Source: Syntrophaceae bacterium | Lineage (GTDB): Bacteria; Desulfobacterota; Syntrophia; Syntrophales; PHBD01 | DNA length: 64,000 bases | Direction: 5' to 3' | Assembly (NCBI GenBank): GCA_013177825.1 | Contig: JABLXX010000007.1 | Location: 62,001-126,000 of the forward strand | Made by a program: the position numbers and the translations under genes | The notes under the pieces: model-generated | The model's database searches: none | What the model saw: only the letters and a program-made list of their open reading frames with translations | What the model was told of the DNA's origin: nothing | Part shown: piece by piece, positions 1 through 9,875 of the stretch | How the letters are laid out: each line of letters begins with the position of its first letter | Position numbering within the stretch: position 1 is the first letter of the stretch

Positions 1-894
1 CACGATGTAGATCTCGAAGGTGTCCACGCCGCTCCGGATCAGATAGTTCAGGATGCGCCCTTTCCGGAACGACCGCTCGACGTTCCGGAACAGCCCGATC
101 ATGAAGAGGGCGCCCGCCAGATGGAAGGGAAAGCCGGAGAGGAGAAAATATCCCCGGCCGTAGACGTGAAAAACCTCCAGCTGCCGGGACGTTTCATAAT
201 AATACGGCACCAGGAGAACCGAACCGAGAACGAAGAGCGAGAGCGTATGCCCGGCCAGAAGCTCGACCCGGTCCGGCCGGGCTCCCAGCCAGACGCCGGT
301 CATGAAGAAGGCGCTCCACCCGAAAAAAAGTTTTCCGTAATGCCACTCGAAGGTCGGCTCGGAGATGCCGGACACCCAGAGGGCGTACTCCGAAACCGCA
401 TAAAACCCCAGGGACAGGACGATGGAGACCATGAGGGCCCGGTTCAGGCCTCGGCCCTGGAGATGCCGGTGCAGGAGCGGATACAGAAGGAAAAACTGGA
501 ACAGGACAAAGACGAAATACAGGTGGACGAAACCAGTCAGGAAGGCAAACAGCGCGCTCCCCGAGAACAGGGGCCAGCCCATGAGCACCCTGGCAAAGAC
601 CAGGTAAATCGCATTCCAGACAAAAAACGGCGCCAGGACCGTGGCAACCTTGTGCCGGAGAAATTCGCCGTACCGGACCGGCCCCGGAGAGCGATCGAAC
701 TCGATCCGGAGCAGGAAGCCGGAAATGATGAAGAACAGGGGCACCGCAAAGCGCGAGAAACAGAGGAAGGCCAGTTCCCGTGGCTGTGCCGCTTCACCGC
801 CGTGGAAGAGAAAAATGTCCAGTACATGACTGAGGACGACAAGCAGCATGCAGCCGGTTCTGGCGATTTCAATCCACTCGATCCGCCTGTTCAA
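1..894 (-). CDS. acyltransferase family 3 membrane protein, 3' end outside window
   Basis: This is an integral-membrane acyltransferase of the acyltransferase_3 (OafA/NodX/OpgC-like) superfamily, which moves acyl groups onto extracytoplasmic sugars or glycans. The reading frame is open from a TTG at 894 to the window edge (298 codons, truncated). The N-terminus MNRRIEWIEIARTGCMLLVV and the following SHVLDIFLF match the family's opening, with the conserved Arg and the first-helix His. Many hydrophobic helices follow, for example LCFSRFAVPLFFIISGFLL. The start is TTG because the first in-frame ATG (codon 16) lies inside the first conserved segment, and a GGAG lies just upstream of the TTG. The acceptor substrate cannot be told. 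Confidence 0.8.
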   Translation of the reverse strand, partial: MNRRIEWIEIARTGCMLLVVLSHVLDIFLFHGGEAAQPRELAFLCFSRFAVPLFFIISGFLLRIEFDRSPGPVRYGEFLRHKVATVLAPFFVWNAIYLVFARVLMGWPLFSGSALFAFLTGFVHLYFVFVLFQFFLLYPLLHRHLQGRGLNRALMVSIVLSLGFYAVSEYALWVSGISEPTFEWHYGKLFFGWSAFFMTGVWLGARPDRVELLAGHTLSLFVLGSVLLVPYYYETSRQLEVFHVYGRGYFLLSGFPFHLAGALFMIGLFRNVERSFRKGRILNYLIRSGVDTFEIYIV

Positions 895-1014
895 GTCTCT
901 CTCCGGTGAAATCAAATCATCGGTTTGACCGTTGCCCGTCTGCGGGCTCGGCCCTGACGGCAAGGCACCGATGCCTTGTTCCTCGCATCACCCCGGGGTG
1001 AGCGCTCGCAAGAA

Positions 1015-1656
1015 TCAGCCCTTCCGCCGGGCCTCCCCGTCAACCTCCTGTTCCAGAAAGCCGATCTGCCGGTCGTGGAAAGAGGACAGGGTGAGCATTG
1101 CCATGGTCGAGCCGATCAGCGCGAAAAACATGTCCGACTGGGTATCCCAGGGGTCGCCCTGGGTCCCCAGGAACTCATCAGCCCCCTGCCCCAGGGCGAG
1201 GGCCGCCCACCACTCGATCAGCTCATAGACGGCGCTGAAAGCCAGGGCGACACAGACCGACAGGAACGCAGCCATGCCCTTTCCCCTCACGAACCGGCCC
1301 CGGAGCAGGACCTCCCTCACCAGGAGCGCGGGAACGAATCCCTGCATGAAATGGCCGAGCTTGTCGTAAGGGTTTCTGTTCAAGTCTAAGAACTCCTGGA
1401 ACCAGGCCCCCAGGGGAACCCGCGCGTATGTGTACGCGCCGCCCAGGATCAGGACCAGCGCATGGGCGCAGAGCAGGAAGAAAAGCAGGGAGGTCAGGGG
1501 AAAGCGGCGGTGCGTTGCGAGCAGAATCGGCGCCGCCATCAGAACGGGGGCGACTTCCATGAGCCAGGTGGCGCGGTCGTAGGGATCGAGCCCGGAGACA
1601 ATCAGCGCGGCGAAGACGAACAGCCCGGCGGCAACACGCAGTTTCAGATCGCTCAT
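1015..1656 (-). CDS. YjdF-like (DUF2238) inner-membrane protein
   Basis: This is a 213-residue polytopic membrane protein of the DUF2238/YjdF family, whose biochemical role is unknown. Hydrophobic helices run through most of the chain. The conserved family segments are visible: DKLGHFMQGFVPAL near residue 100, ELIEWW near 150 and GTQGDPWDTQSDMF near 170. The ATG at 1656 is preceded by AAAGGA at good spacing, so the longer upstream extension of the frame is not used. It runs leftward between the flavodoxin-like gene and the acyltransferase gene, with no evidence of a shared function. Confidence 0.82.
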   Translation of the reverse strand: MSDLKLRVAAGLFVFAALIVSGLDPYDRATWLMEVAPVLMAAPILLATHRRFPLTSLLFFLLCAHALVLILGGAYTYARVPLGAWFQEFLDLNRNPYDKLGHFMQGFVPALLVREVLLRGRFVRGKGMAAFLSVCVALAFSAVYELIEWWAALALGQGADEFLGTQGDPWDTQSDMFFALIGSTMAMLTLSSFHDRQIGFLEQEVDGEARRKG

Positions 1657-1745
1657 GAATTCCTTTCCCCGTCTTCCAGACGTTTTCATCCCGGATGCAC
1701 CCACCCCGGTCCTGGAATCGCACGTGACGCCGCCGCCGTTCGGCT

Positions 1746-2345
1746 TTATTCGCCCTCCCGGAAGACGCGGCGGCAAATCGTCTTCGCCTCCTCCAGCCAG
1801 GCCCGCCTCTCATCGAGCGTGCTCGTGACCACGACGCGGAACGTTCTCCGGTGGAAATTCCGGATGCCGCAGAGGTCGAAGATGCAGCGCCTCCACAGGG
1901 CCTCCAGGGGATCGCCGAAGACGGCCCGCTCCCGGTCCTCGACCGTATTCGAGGTGTTGAACACGACGGCTGCCTTCGCCTTCAACAGGCCCACGGGGAC
2001 CCCCTCTCCGCTGTCTCCCTCCTCGAACCGGTAGGCCACGCCGGGGCGGACGACCCGGTCGACCCATCCTTTCAGAATCGCCGGCGGCTGTCCCCACCAG
2101 TTGGGATGGACGATGACAATCCCGTCGGCGGACCGGAGCTCATCGCAGTGCCGCCGGATCGGCTCCGGAAGGACCGCCGTCGTGGCGATCTCTGCTGCGG
2201 GCAGCAGGGGATCGAAGCCCTCCGCCCACAGGTCGTGGAAGACGACGTCATGGCCGCCTTCCTCCAGAGCCGCCCGTGCGGCGGCGGCAACGGCATGATT
2301 GAAACTCCCGGGATCGGGATGACCAAGGACAAGCAGGATTTTCAT
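1746..2345 (-). CDS. flavodoxin-like NAD(P)H (quinone) oxidoreductase
   Basis: This 199-residue protein belongs to the flavodoxin_2 group (NQO1/KefF/MdaB type), FMN- or FAD-dependent enzymes that pass two electrons from NAD(P)H to quinones or related acceptors. The N-terminus MKILLVLGHPDPGSFNHAVA is the typical first strand and phosphate-binding loop. HPNWWGQPPAILKGWVDRV near residue 80 is the second flavin-contacting motif, and FNTSNT follows. The ATG at 2345 has a GGGAGG just upstream. The substrate is not determinable. The next gene downstream is the YjdF-like gene, about 90 bp away. Confidence 0.85.
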   Translation of the reverse strand: MKILLVLGHPDPGSFNHAVAAAARAALEEGGHDVVFHDLWAEGFDPLLPAAEIATTAVLPEPIRRHCDELRSADGIVIVHPNWWGQPPAILKGWVDRVVRPGVAYRFEEGDSGEGVPVGLLKAKAAVVFNTSNTVEDRERAVFGDPLEALWRRCIFDLCGIRNFHRRTFRVVVTSTLDERRAWLEEAKTICRRVFREGE

Positions 2346-2820
2346 ATTCCTCCCTGAAGATGACAAGCCGCCCGCACATTAGCGAGGTGCGCGATGTGCG
2401 TCAAGCCTGATTCTGCCTGCATCTTGATGTACCTCTCCAGGCAATACCGTATCCGTGAGAAGGATGAACAACCCAAACCGGGGGCAGCAAATATCCAATT
2501 CTTCTTTTCTATCATTGCCTTGCCAACATGGCCCTGCCGATAAACCAGGCAGACCGGGCCTCGAACAACAGTTGCAATGCCTATTTATTGCCAGTAATTA
2601 TTAAATAATTATCAGGTGTTGCAATGTTCGAGGCAGGTGCTATTTGTCTGGTCCCGACAGGAATCTCCAGCCTGCATGAGCATGCCGGCAACAAACTCTT
2701 CCCCTGCAAGACACAACCTGCTCGCAGACTGGACCGGCCGACAGACGGCCGAAGCGTCCGCTTCCGAGGCTACGTCGGGCATTCAGCATCCTCCCGGATG
2801 AAAGAAAGGGAAAAGGCGTT
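2346..2820. other. 475-bp intergenic control region of the sugar-uptake operon
   Basis: No gene was found here. The central part (about 2480-2630) is AT-rich compared with its surroundings and holds the repeat and promoter elements listed separately. From about 2640 to 2820 it reads as an ordinary GC-rich untranslated leader of the operon. Confidence 0.6.
2559..2633 (+). promoter_or_regulatory. repeat-flanked promoter upstream of the sugar ABC operon
   Basis: A promoter-like pair TTGCAA (2572-2577), a 17-nt spacer and TAATTA (2595-2600) is flanked by an inverted repeat CCTCGAAC (2559-2566) / GTTCGAGG (2626-2633). The nonamer GTTGCAATG also occurs twice in direct orientation (2571-2579 and 2618-2626), 47 bp apart, the first copy overlapping the -35. 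This layout suggests an operator for a sugar-responsive regulator. No regulator gene is adjacent. Confidence 0.5.
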
Positions 2821-3795
2821 ATGAAAAGAGTGCTGGTTTCTCTGACCGTATGGCTTTGCGTGTTGTCGATTGTCTCCTCCGTCTCCGCCGCCGAGCGCAT
2901 CAAAATCGGCTTCATCGTCAAGCAGCCCGATGAATCCTGGTTCCAGGACGAATGGAAATATGCCGACCAGGCGGGCCGGCAGTTCGGTTTCGACGTCATC
3001 AAGATCGGCGGAACCGACGGGGAAAAGGTCCTGAACGGAATCGACAACCTGGCGACCCAGGGCGCGAAGGGCTTCATCATCTGCACCCCCGATGTGAAAC
3101 TGGGTCCGGCCATCTTGGCCAGGGCCCGGGCGCACCGCCTGAAGCTGATGAGTGTCGACGACCGCTTCATCGGCCCGAAGGGGGCTGTCATGGAAGACGT
3201 CCATCATGTCGGGATCTCCGCCTACAACATCGGCTCGCTGGCCGGCTGGACGATCATCAGCGAGGCGAAGGGACGAGGCTGGAACCTGAAAAACGTGGGC
3301 TTCCTCCGGATGAGCTTCGATTCTCTGCCCACCATCAAGGAGCGAACGGAAGGAGCCACCGCCGCGCTTGTCGCCGCCGGTGTTCCGAAAGCGCGCATCT
3401 TCGATTCACCCATGAAGACCCTCGACGTCGAAGGGAGCTTCAATGCCGCAAACATCACCATCACCAAACATCCGGACATCACCCTCTGGGTCGTGGCGGG
3501 GGGAAACGACAACTCCATCCTGGGAGCGATTCGAGCCCTGGAAGGACACGGGTTCGGCGCCGACAGGGCGATCGGAGTCGGGATCAACGGAACCGAGGCG
3601 GTCGCGGAGTTCCAGAAGAAGAACAAAACGGCCTTCACAGCATCCATCCTTCTGAACGCCAGGCAGCACGGCTACGACACGGCCAGAACCATGTTCTTCT
3701 GGATCCGGGACGGGAAGGAGCCCCCGAAAATCACCTGGACGGCGGGCACCGTCATGACGCGCAAGAACTACAAAAACCTGATGGGTCTCAAGTAG
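2821..3795 (+). CDS. periplasmic sugar-binding protein, AraF-like
   Basis: This is the periplasmic substrate-binding subunit of a monosaccharide ABC importer. The 324-residue chain has a signal peptide (basic MKR, hydrophobic core, likely cleavage after SVSA near residue 23). The mature part follows E. coli AraF closely: KIGFIVKQPDESWFQDEWKY, FDVIKIGGTDGEKVLNGID, GAKGFIICTPDVKLGPAI and the later GIGING-type segment (GVGINGTEAV). AraF binds L-arabinose and also D-galactose. The following galK-galT-galE genes make galactose a serious candidate ligand here. It is the first gene of the operon, before the ATPase and permease. Confidence 0.92.
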   Translation: MKRVLVSLTVWLCVLSIVSSVSAAERIKIGFIVKQPDESWFQDEWKYADQAGRQFGFDVIKIGGTDGEKVLNGIDNLATQGAKGFIICTPDVKLGPAILARARAHRLKLMSVDDRFIGPKGAVMEDVHHVGISAYNIGSLAGWTIISEAKGRGWNLKNVGFLRMSFDSLPTIKERTEGATAALVAAGVPKARIFDSPMKTLDVEGSFNAANITITKHPDITLWVVAGGNDNSILGAIRALEGHGFGADRAIGVGINGTEAVAEFQKKNKTAFTASILLNARQHGYDTARTMFFWIRDGKEPPKITWTAGTVMTRKNYKNLMGLK

Positions 3796-3883
3796 GAACC
3801 GGGACCGCAAGGAAACAGGAAAAGGGCGGAACGACGGCACCGCCGCGGTTCCGCCCGATCCCAACCTGCAGGGCGATGGAATC

Positions 3884-5374
3884 ATGAGTTCGTTTCTGGA
3901 GTTTCAAGGCATCACCAAGACTTTTCCCGGAGTCAAGGCCCTCGACAACGTCTCGTTCGGTGTAGCGAAAGGAACGGTGCACGGTCTGGTCGGAGAGAAC
4001 GGCGCCGGCAAATCCACGCTGCTGAAGATATTGAGCGGTGCATACACTCCCACGGAAGGGAAAATCGTCATCCATCAGGAACCGAAGGTTTTCACCAGAA
4101 CCCGCGATGCAATCGATGCCGGGGTCGCCATCATCTACCAGGAGCTGAACCTGGTCCCGGAGATGACGGTGGCGGAAAACCTGCTTCTCGGGAAATGGCC
4201 GCAGCGCGGTTTCTTCCTGGACAGGAAAAAACTGCTGGAGCGGTCCCGGACCCAGATCGCGGAACTTCTGGAGGACATCGATCCGGACACCAGGCTGAAG
4301 CATCTGCCCATCGGGCAGAGACAGATGATCGAGATCAGCAAGGCCCTCCTCCATAACGCCGAGGTCATCGCGTTCGACGAGCCGACCAGCTCCCTCTCCA
4401 GGAAGGAAACGGAACAGCTTTTCCGCATCATCCGGAATCTCCGCGCACGGGGGAAAACCATTCTCTACGTGTCGCACCGGCTCGAAGAGATTTTCACGCT
4501 CTGTGATGCCGTCACCGTCTTCCGGGACGGCCGGAGGATCCAGACCTTCGAGTCGATGGACGGCGTGACGGACAATACCCTGATCCAGCGCATGGTCGGT
4601 CGTGAAATGAAGGATATGTACGGTTACCGTCCCCGGGAAAAAGGCTCCACGCTGTTTGAGGTATCCGGCCTTCAAGGCCCCGGAATCAAGCAAAAGTCTT
4701 CCTTTTCCGCGGCGCGGGGCGAAATTGTCGGGTTCTTCGGCCTCAGCGGTTCGGGCCGGACGGAGCTGATGAAGAACATCTTCGGCGCCATCGAGAAGCG
4801 ATGCGGCAATATTCGCGTCGACGGCAAACCCATCGCCGTCCACAATCCCTTTTCCGCCATCAATCAGGGTCTGTGCCTCTGCCCGGAAGACAGGAAATAC
4901 GAGGGAATCATCGCCGTCCGGTCCCTGAGCGAGAACATCAACATCAGTTCCCGGCGGCATTTCCTGAAACTCGGCCTTTTCCTGAACAAGCGGCGCGAGC
5001 GGGAACGGGCGGACAGCTACATCGAAAAGCTTCACATCCGAACCCCGTCAAGAGACCAGTTCATCGGCAACCTGTCGGGCGGAAACCAGCAGAAAGCCAT
5101 CCTGGCGCGGTGGCTCAGCGAAAAAGTCGACGTCTTCCTGCTGGACGAGCCGACCCGCGGCATCGACGTCGGATCGAAGTACGAGATTTACCAGATCATG
5201 TACGGACTGGCGGAAGAAGGGAAAACGGTCATTTTTGCGTCCAGCAGTCTGCCGGAAGTGATGGGCGTCGCCGACCGGGTCGTGGTCATGTGCGGCGGCA
5301 CCATCATCGGTGAGGTGGACCGGAGAGACGTCAGCGAGGAAACCCTTCTTTCGATGGCATTACCCAAAGGATAA
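3884..5374 (+). CDS. sugar ABC transporter ATPase, AraG-like (two ABC domains)
   Basis: This is the ATP-hydrolysing subunit of the monosaccharide importer, 496 residues with two ABC domains as in AraG, MglA and RbsA. Domain 1 has Walker A GENGAGKST (residues 37-45), the signature-like LPIGQRQ and Walker B VIAFDEPTS. Domain 2 has a degenerate Walker A GLSGSGRTE, which is normal for the second half of this family, then signature NLSGGNQQK and Walker B VFLLDEPTRGID. It lies 88 bp after the binding-protein gene and 17 bp before the permease gene. Confidence 0.94.
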   Translation: MSSFLEFQGITKTFPGVKALDNVSFGVAKGTVHGLVGENGAGKSTLLKILSGAYTPTEGKIVIHQEPKVFTRTRDAIDAGVAIIYQELNLVPEMTVAENLLLGKWPQRGFFLDRKKLLERSRTQIAELLEDIDPDTRLKHLPIGQRQMIEISKALLHNAEVIAFDEPTSSLSRKETEQLFRIIRNLRARGKTILYVSHRLEEIFTLCDAVTVFRDGRRIQTFESMDGVTDNTLIQRMVGREMKDMYGYRPREKGSTLFEVSGLQGPGIKQKSSFSAARGEIVGFFGLSGSGRTELMKNIFGAIEKRCGNIRVDGKPIAVHNPFSAINQGLCLCPEDRKYEGIIAVRSLSENINISSRRHFLKLGLFLNKRRERERADSYIEKLHIRTPSRDQFIGNLSGGNQQKAILARWLSEKVDVFLLDEPTRGIDVGSKYEIYQIMYGLAEEGKTVIFASSSLPEVMGVADRVVVMCGGTIIGEVDRRDVSEETLLSMALPKG

Positions 5375-5391
5375 TCGAGGATATTCGCTTT

Positions 5392-6411
5392 ATGAACAGG
5401 ATCGTTGAGCAACAGGCGGAATCGGCAAAAGCCGTATGGGATTTGAAGAAGGTGCGGATCAACCGGTTTCTGCAGAACATCTGGGCGAATTCCGGAATGG
5501 TGGTGGTCTATGTCGTCATGTTCATTGCGTGCTCGGTGTTCGTGCCCTACTTTTTCACGCTGCGCAACATGATCGGGCTGGCCCTTTCCATCACGACGAT
5601 CGGCATGATCGCCTGCACCATGATGTTCATCCTCGCCGCCGGTGACCTGGATCTCTCCGTCGGCTCCATTGTCGCTTTTTCCGGCATCATCGCCGCCACG
5701 GTCATCAACCAGACCGGCGACGTCTATATCGGCGCCCTGGCGGGAGTGATCGGCGGGGGGGCCGTGGGGCTGCTGAACGGGACCCTGATCGCCGTCTTCA
5801 ATCTGAACCCTCTGATCTGTACCCTGGCGACCATGCAGATCGTCCGGGGCGGAGCCATGATCGTTTCCGACGGCATCGCCATCGGCATCACCATCCCGGA
5901 ATTCTTTGCTCTGGGCAACGAGTCGGTTTTCGGGATTCCAAACCCCATCTGGATCACCATCCTGATTTTCATCGTGTTCGGAATCCTGCTGAACAGCACG
6001 TCCTACGGGAAAAACATCCTGGCCATCGGCGGCAACAAAGAGGCGTCCCGCCTGGCCGGGATCAATGTCTCCCGGATGAAGAACGCGGCGTTCACCCTGC
6101 AGGGGGTCGTCTGCGGAATCGCCGGGGTCATCCTGTCGTCCCGCATGACAAGCGGGCAGCCCAACGTCGGCCTGGGGCTGGAGCTGGACGTGATCGCGGC
6201 CTGCGTTCTCGGCGGCGTCTCCCTGTTGGGCGGCATCGCCACGATCGAAGGGCTGCTGGCGGGCGTCCTCATCATGGGAACGGTCCAGAACGTCCTGAAC
6301 CTGCTGAACGTCGAGACCTTCTACCAGTACGTGGTCCGAGGCGCCATTCTGATCATCGCCATCCTTCTGGATCAGTTCAAACAGCGCAACCAGTCGGCGG
6401 TGATGCGGTGA
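5392..6411 (+). CDS. sugar ABC transporter permease, AraH-like
   Basis: This is the membrane permease of the same importer, 339 residues, from the BPD_transp_2 family (AraH/RbsC/MglC). A cytoplasmic N-terminus of about 30 residues precedes roughly ten hydrophobic helices. The family loop [19 protein letters not shown] is present near residue 82, as is [14 protein letters not shown], which matches the cytoplasmic coupling segment. Its stop codon shares a base with the start of galK (TGATG), so transport and catabolic genes are translationally coupled. Confidence 0.93.
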   Translation: MNRIVEQQAESAKAVWDLKKVRINRFLQNIWANSGMVVVYVVMFIACSVFVPYFFTLRNMIGLALSITTIGMIACTMMFILAAGDLDLSVGSIVAFSGIIAATVINQTGDVYIGALAGVIGGGAVGLLNGTLIAVFNLNPLICTLATMQIVRGGAMIVSDGIAIGITIPEFFALGNESVFGIPNPIWITILIFIVFGILLNSTSYGKNILAIGGNKEASRLAGINVSRMKNAAFTLQGVVCGIAGVILSSRMTSGQPNVGLGLELDVIAACVLGGVSLLGGIATIEGLLAGVLIMGTVQNVLNLLNVETFYQYVVRGAILIIAILLDQFKQRNQSAVMR

Positions 6412-7613
6412 TGGCGCTTCTGGCCCTCTCTCCCGGGAATCATCCGTCCATGGCCGCCGGGGATCAAGCCGGCCGAATTCGCGGGGCCTTCCGCCGCCAC
6501 TTCGGCGAGCCCGCCATGATGGTTCGCAGCCCCGGCCGCGTGAACCTCATCGGCGAGCACACGGACTACAATCTGGGCTTCGCGCTTCCCGGCGCCGTGG
6601 ACCGGGCCATATGGCTTGCCGCAAGCCCCCGCCGGGACCGTTTCTGCCGTTTCTACAGCGTGGATCTGAACGACACGCTGGTCCTGGACCTGGACAAGCT
6701 CTCCCATTCCGAGTCTCACTGGGCCAATTACCTGCTGGGAATCTACGCCGAGCTGGCCGCGGACGGCAGGAAGGTCCCGGGCGTGGACTGTGCATTCGGG
6801 GGAAACGTACCCATCGCCAGCGGCATGTCCTCTTCCGCCGCGTTGGAATGCGGCTTCGCCTTTGCCCTCAACTCGCTTTTCGGCCTGGTCCTGGACCCCG
6901 TGGCCCTGGCCCGTCTCTGCCAGCGGTCAGAGAACCGGTTTGTTGGCGTGGCCTGCGGAATCATGGATCCATTCGCCTCCCTGCTCGGGAGGAAGGATCA
7001 CCTGATTCATCTGGACTGCCGGACCTACAGCTTCCGATACGTGCCCTTCAAGCGGGACGACATACGCGTTGTATTGTGCGATTCGCAGATACGGCGAACC
7101 CTCCGGAACAGCGAGTACAATGTGCGACGGGCCCAGTGCGAGGCGGGCGTAACCGTGCTGGCGGAGGCTTTTCCGGAAGTCTGGAGCCTCCGGGACGCCA
7201 CTCCGGACATGCTGGAGGCGGTCCGGAATCGGCTGGATCCCCTTGTATACCGTCGATGCCGCTACGCTGTGGAGGAAAACCTGCGCGTACTGGAGGCCTG
7301 CGAGGCCCTGGAGCGGAACGATCCGCAGGCCGTCGGCACCCTCATGAACGCCACTCACAAGGGCCTGCGCGACGAATACGAGGTTTCCTGCGCGCAGCTC
7401 GACGTCCTGGCGGAGGCGGCCATGGCAGTGCCGGGCGTCCTGGGGAGCCGCATGATGGGCGGCGGTTTCGGAGGCTGCACGATCAACTTGGTGGAAGAAA
7501 CCGCCCTGGACCGTTTCCGGGAGGCCATGGCGGCCGTTTTTCGCGACCGCCTGAAGAAATCCCCCGTCATTCACGTCTGCTGCATCGACAACGGTACAAC
7601 GGAGGAAACCTGA
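6411..7613 (+). CDS. galK: galactokinase
   Basis: Galactokinase phosphorylates alpha-D-galactose to galactose 1-phosphate, the entry step of the Leloir pathway. It is a GHMP kinase of 400 residues. The galactokinase signature [20 protein letters not shown] lies near residue 45, the phosphate loop [13 protein letters not shown] near 130, and [14 protein letters not shown] close to the C-terminus. The ATG at 6411 overlaps the permease stop. An internal ATG at 6450 would give a more typical N-terminal length and cannot be excluded. The stop overlaps the galT start (TGATG). Confidence 0.94.
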   Translation: MALLALSPGNHPSMAAGDQAGRIRGAFRRHFGEPAMMVRSPGRVNLIGEHTDYNLGFALPGAVDRAIWLAASPRRDRFCRFYSVDLNDTLVLDLDKLSHSESHWANYLLGIYAELAADGRKVPGVDCAFGGNVPIASGMSSSAALECGFAFALNSLFGLVLDPVALARLCQRSENRFVGVACGIMDPFASLLGRKDHLIHLDCRTYSFRYVPFKRDDIRVVLCDSQIRRTLRNSEYNVRRAQCEAGVTVLAEAFPEVWSLRDATPDMLEAVRNRLDPLVYRRCRYAVEENLRVLEACEALERNDPQAVGTLMNATHKGLRDEYEVSCAQLDVLAEAAMAVPGVLGSRMMGGGFGGCTINLVEETALDRFREAMAAVFRDRLKKSPVIHVCCIDNGTTEET

Positions 7614-8731
7614 TGTTCTCAGACCGCTCCCATCGCCGGCTCAATGTCCTGACCGGTGAATACATCCTGGTGAGTCCCAATCGCAATCAGCGTCCCTGGC
7701 AGGGACTCCGGGAACGAACTCCCGAGGCCGGCCGCCCGGCCTACGATCCGGACTGCTATCTCTGCCCCGGCAACACCCGGGCGGGAGGCCGCATGAATCC
7801 GACTTATGAAGGGACATTCGCCTTCGACAACGATTTTGCGGCACTCCAGCCCAGACTGCATCGAAGGCCCGAACGATTTGAATACGGCCTGTTGACGGCG
7901 GAGGCAGAAGGTGGAGTCTGCCGGGTCGTGTGCTTTTCCCCGCGCCACGATCTCAGCCTGCCGGAACTCGGCATGGAGGAGATCGATGCCGTTCTCGCTG
8001 CCTGGTCCGAGGAAACCGCCGCCCTGGGCGCCCGGGATTCCATCCGTTACGTCCAGATCTTCGAGAACAAAGGCGAAATCATGGGCTGTTCGAATCCCCA
8101 CCCCCACAGCCAGATCTGGGCCACGGAGTACATTCCCACGGAGCCCGCCAGAGAGCTGGTTTGCCAGCGGCAGTATTTTCAGACGCACGGCCGTCCCCTG
8201 CTGCTGGACGTGCTGATCCAGGAAAGGACCGCCGGCGTGCGCATTGTAGTGGAAAACGAGCACTGGACGGCCCTGGTGCCCTTCTGGGCGCTCTGGCCCT
8301 TCGAAACGCTGCTCATCCCCCGCCGCCCCGTGTCCCGCCTGCCGGAACTGGAGGCGGCGGAGCGGCTGGCCCTGGCGGATCTCCTCAAGCGCCTGACCAC
8401 CCGCTACGACAACCTTTTCGAAATCAGCTTCCCCTACAGCATGGGCTTTCACCAGGCGCCTTTCGACGGCGAGGAACACCCCGAATGGGTGCTCCACCTT
8501 CATTTCTATCCGCCACTCCTCAGGAGCGCCACGGTCCGGAAATTCATGGTGGGATTTGAAATGCTCGGCATGCCCGGGCGCGACATCACGGCGGAGCAGG
8601 CTGCGGCCAGGCTGCGGGAATGCTCCGAGATTCACTATAAACAGCGGCAGGATTCATCCGGGAGTTCCGAATGCACGTTCTCGTCACCGGCGGAGCCGGA
8701 TTCATCGGGAGCCATGTCGTCGACCTGCTGA
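7613..8731 (+). CDS. galT: galactose-1-phosphate uridylyltransferase
   Basis: GalT exchanges UMP between UDP-glucose and galactose 1-phosphate. The 372-residue protein shows the zinc-ligand pair CYLCPGN near residue 47 and the active-site [11 protein letters not shown] near 165, whose His takes the UMP. Its start shares a base with the galK stop. The frame runs about 20 residues past the usual family end (around SEIHYKQRQ). That tail is Ser-rich and low in complexity and overlaps the first 61 bases of galE, so the 3' end may be an unselected extension. Confidence 0.93.
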   Translation: MFSDRSHRRLNVLTGEYILVSPNRNQRPWQGLRERTPEAGRPAYDPDCYLCPGNTRAGGRMNPTYEGTFAFDNDFAALQPRLHRRPERFEYGLLTAEAEGGVCRVVCFSPRHDLSLPELGMEEIDAVLAAWSEETAALGARDSIRYVQIFENKGEIMGCSNPHPHSQIWATEYIPTEPARELVCQRQYFQTHGRPLLLDVLIQERTAGVRIVVENEHWTALVPFWALWPFETLLIPRRPVSRLPELEAAERLALADLLKRLTTRYDNLFEISFPYSMGFHQAPFDGEEHPEWVLHLHFYPPLLRSATVRKFMVGFEMLGMPGRDITAEQAAARLRECSEIHYKQRQDSSGSSECTFSSPAEPDSSGAMSSTC

Positions 8732-9654
8732 TCCGGGAAGGCCACCGGGTCACCGTTCTGGACACGCTGGAGAAGGGGCACCGTCTAGCGGTCCGCCCCG
8801 AGGCGGCCTTTGTCCGGGGAGACTGCGGCGATGCGGCCCTTCTGTCACAGATTTTCAGCGAGGGGTGTGTGGAGGCGATTGTGCATTTCGCGGCCTATAT
8901 CGAGGCCGGCGAATCCATGGCCTTCCCGGAACGATTCTTCGTGAACAACACGGCCCGGACCATGATCCTCCTTGAGGCGATGCTCCGGGCGGGGATCGGG
9001 AAATTCGTATTCAGCTCCACCGCCGCCACCTATGGCGAGCCGCAATACATTCCCATCGATGAAGCCCATCCCCAACGGCCGACCAACGCCTACGGCCAGG
9101 CCAAGCTCATGGTGGAGCAGGCTCTGGACTGGCTGGGCCGGCAGCGGGGGCTGCGCTATGCCGCCCTTCGCTACTTCAATGCCGCCGGCTGCTCCGACCG
9201 CCTCGGGGAAGACCACCGCCCCGAGACCCACCTGATCCCCCTGGTGCTGGACACGGCCCTGGAAAAGCGTCCCCAGATCAAGGTCTTCGGGACGGACTAT
9301 CCGACCCCGGACGGAACCTGCATCCGGGACTACATCCATGTCGAGGATCTGGCCGCCGCACACCTCCTGGCCCTGGAGGCCCTGGGAAGCAGGCGCTCCC
9401 TGCGCTACAACCTGGGCAACGGCCGGGGATATTCCGTCCGGCAGGTCATCGGGGCCGCCCGCCGGGTGACGGGCCACCCGGTCCCCGTCGTGGAGGAGCC
9501 CCGTCGTCCCGGCGACCCCGCAATCCTCGTGGCCGGGAGCGAACACATCCGCAGGGAGCTGGGCTGGGAGCCAAAACGCCCCTATCTGGAGGACATCATC
9601 GAGAGCGCCTGGCTCTGGCGACAGGCCAATCCGATGGGCTACGGGGATGCCTGA
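8671..9654 (+). CDS. galE: UDP-glucose 4-epimerase
   Basis: GalE interconverts UDP-galactose and UDP-glucose and closes the Leloir cycle. It is a 327-residue extended short-chain dehydrogenase. The NAD-binding [10 protein letters not shown] is at residues 6-15, the catalytic Ser lies in FSSTAATYG, and the catalytic YxxxK is YGQAK. The ATG at 8671 has GGGAG just upstream. It begins inside the last 61 bases of galT. It is the last gene of the transporter-gal operon; no clear intrinsic terminator follows. Confidence 0.94.
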   Translation: MHVLVTGGAGFIGSHVVDLLIREGHRVTVLDTLEKGHRLAVRPEAAFVRGDCGDAALLSQIFSEGCVEAIVHFAAYIEAGESMAFPERFFVNNTARTMILLEAMLRAGIGKFVFSSTAATYGEPQYIPIDEAHPQRPTNAYGQAKLMVEQALDWLGRQRGLRYAALRYFNAAGCSDRLGEDHRPETHLIPLVLDTALEKRPQIKVFGTDYPTPDGTCIRDYIHVEDLAAAHLLALEALGSRRSLRYNLGNGRGYSVRQVIGAARRVTGHPVPVVEEPRRPGDPAILVAGSEHIRRELGWEPKRPYLEDIIESAWLWRQANPMGYGDA

Positions 9655-9721
9655 TGTCCTCATGGGCGTCGCTCGCATCCTTCGCATCGTTCGCGGATCG
9701 GGACACCCGAACGCAAACCCG

Positions 9722-9750
9722 TTGCGCAAATCGCCAAACGGTCCTATATC
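9722..9750 (+). promoter_or_regulatory. sigma70-like promoter before the AtuA-family gene
   Basis: TTGCGC (9722-9727), a 17-nt spacer and TATATC (9745-9750) lie about 125 bp before the coding start, in the 221-bp gap after galE. It is a prediction from consensus only. Confidence 0.4.
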
Positions 9751-9875
9751 GTGATCCCTGACCTTCATGCCGCGTTTCGAAAAAGAGCGGCGACCCGTTT
9801 TCAGCCGCCCGCCGGACCTTCGGACAAAATGGACGGCGAATCCGCCCGAGCTACCGGGAAACGAAAGGAGACATC

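Noticed and set aside
121-909. A 262-codon plus-strand frame at the left edge
   Set aside because: It is antisense to a clear acyltransferase 3 gene on the minus strand.
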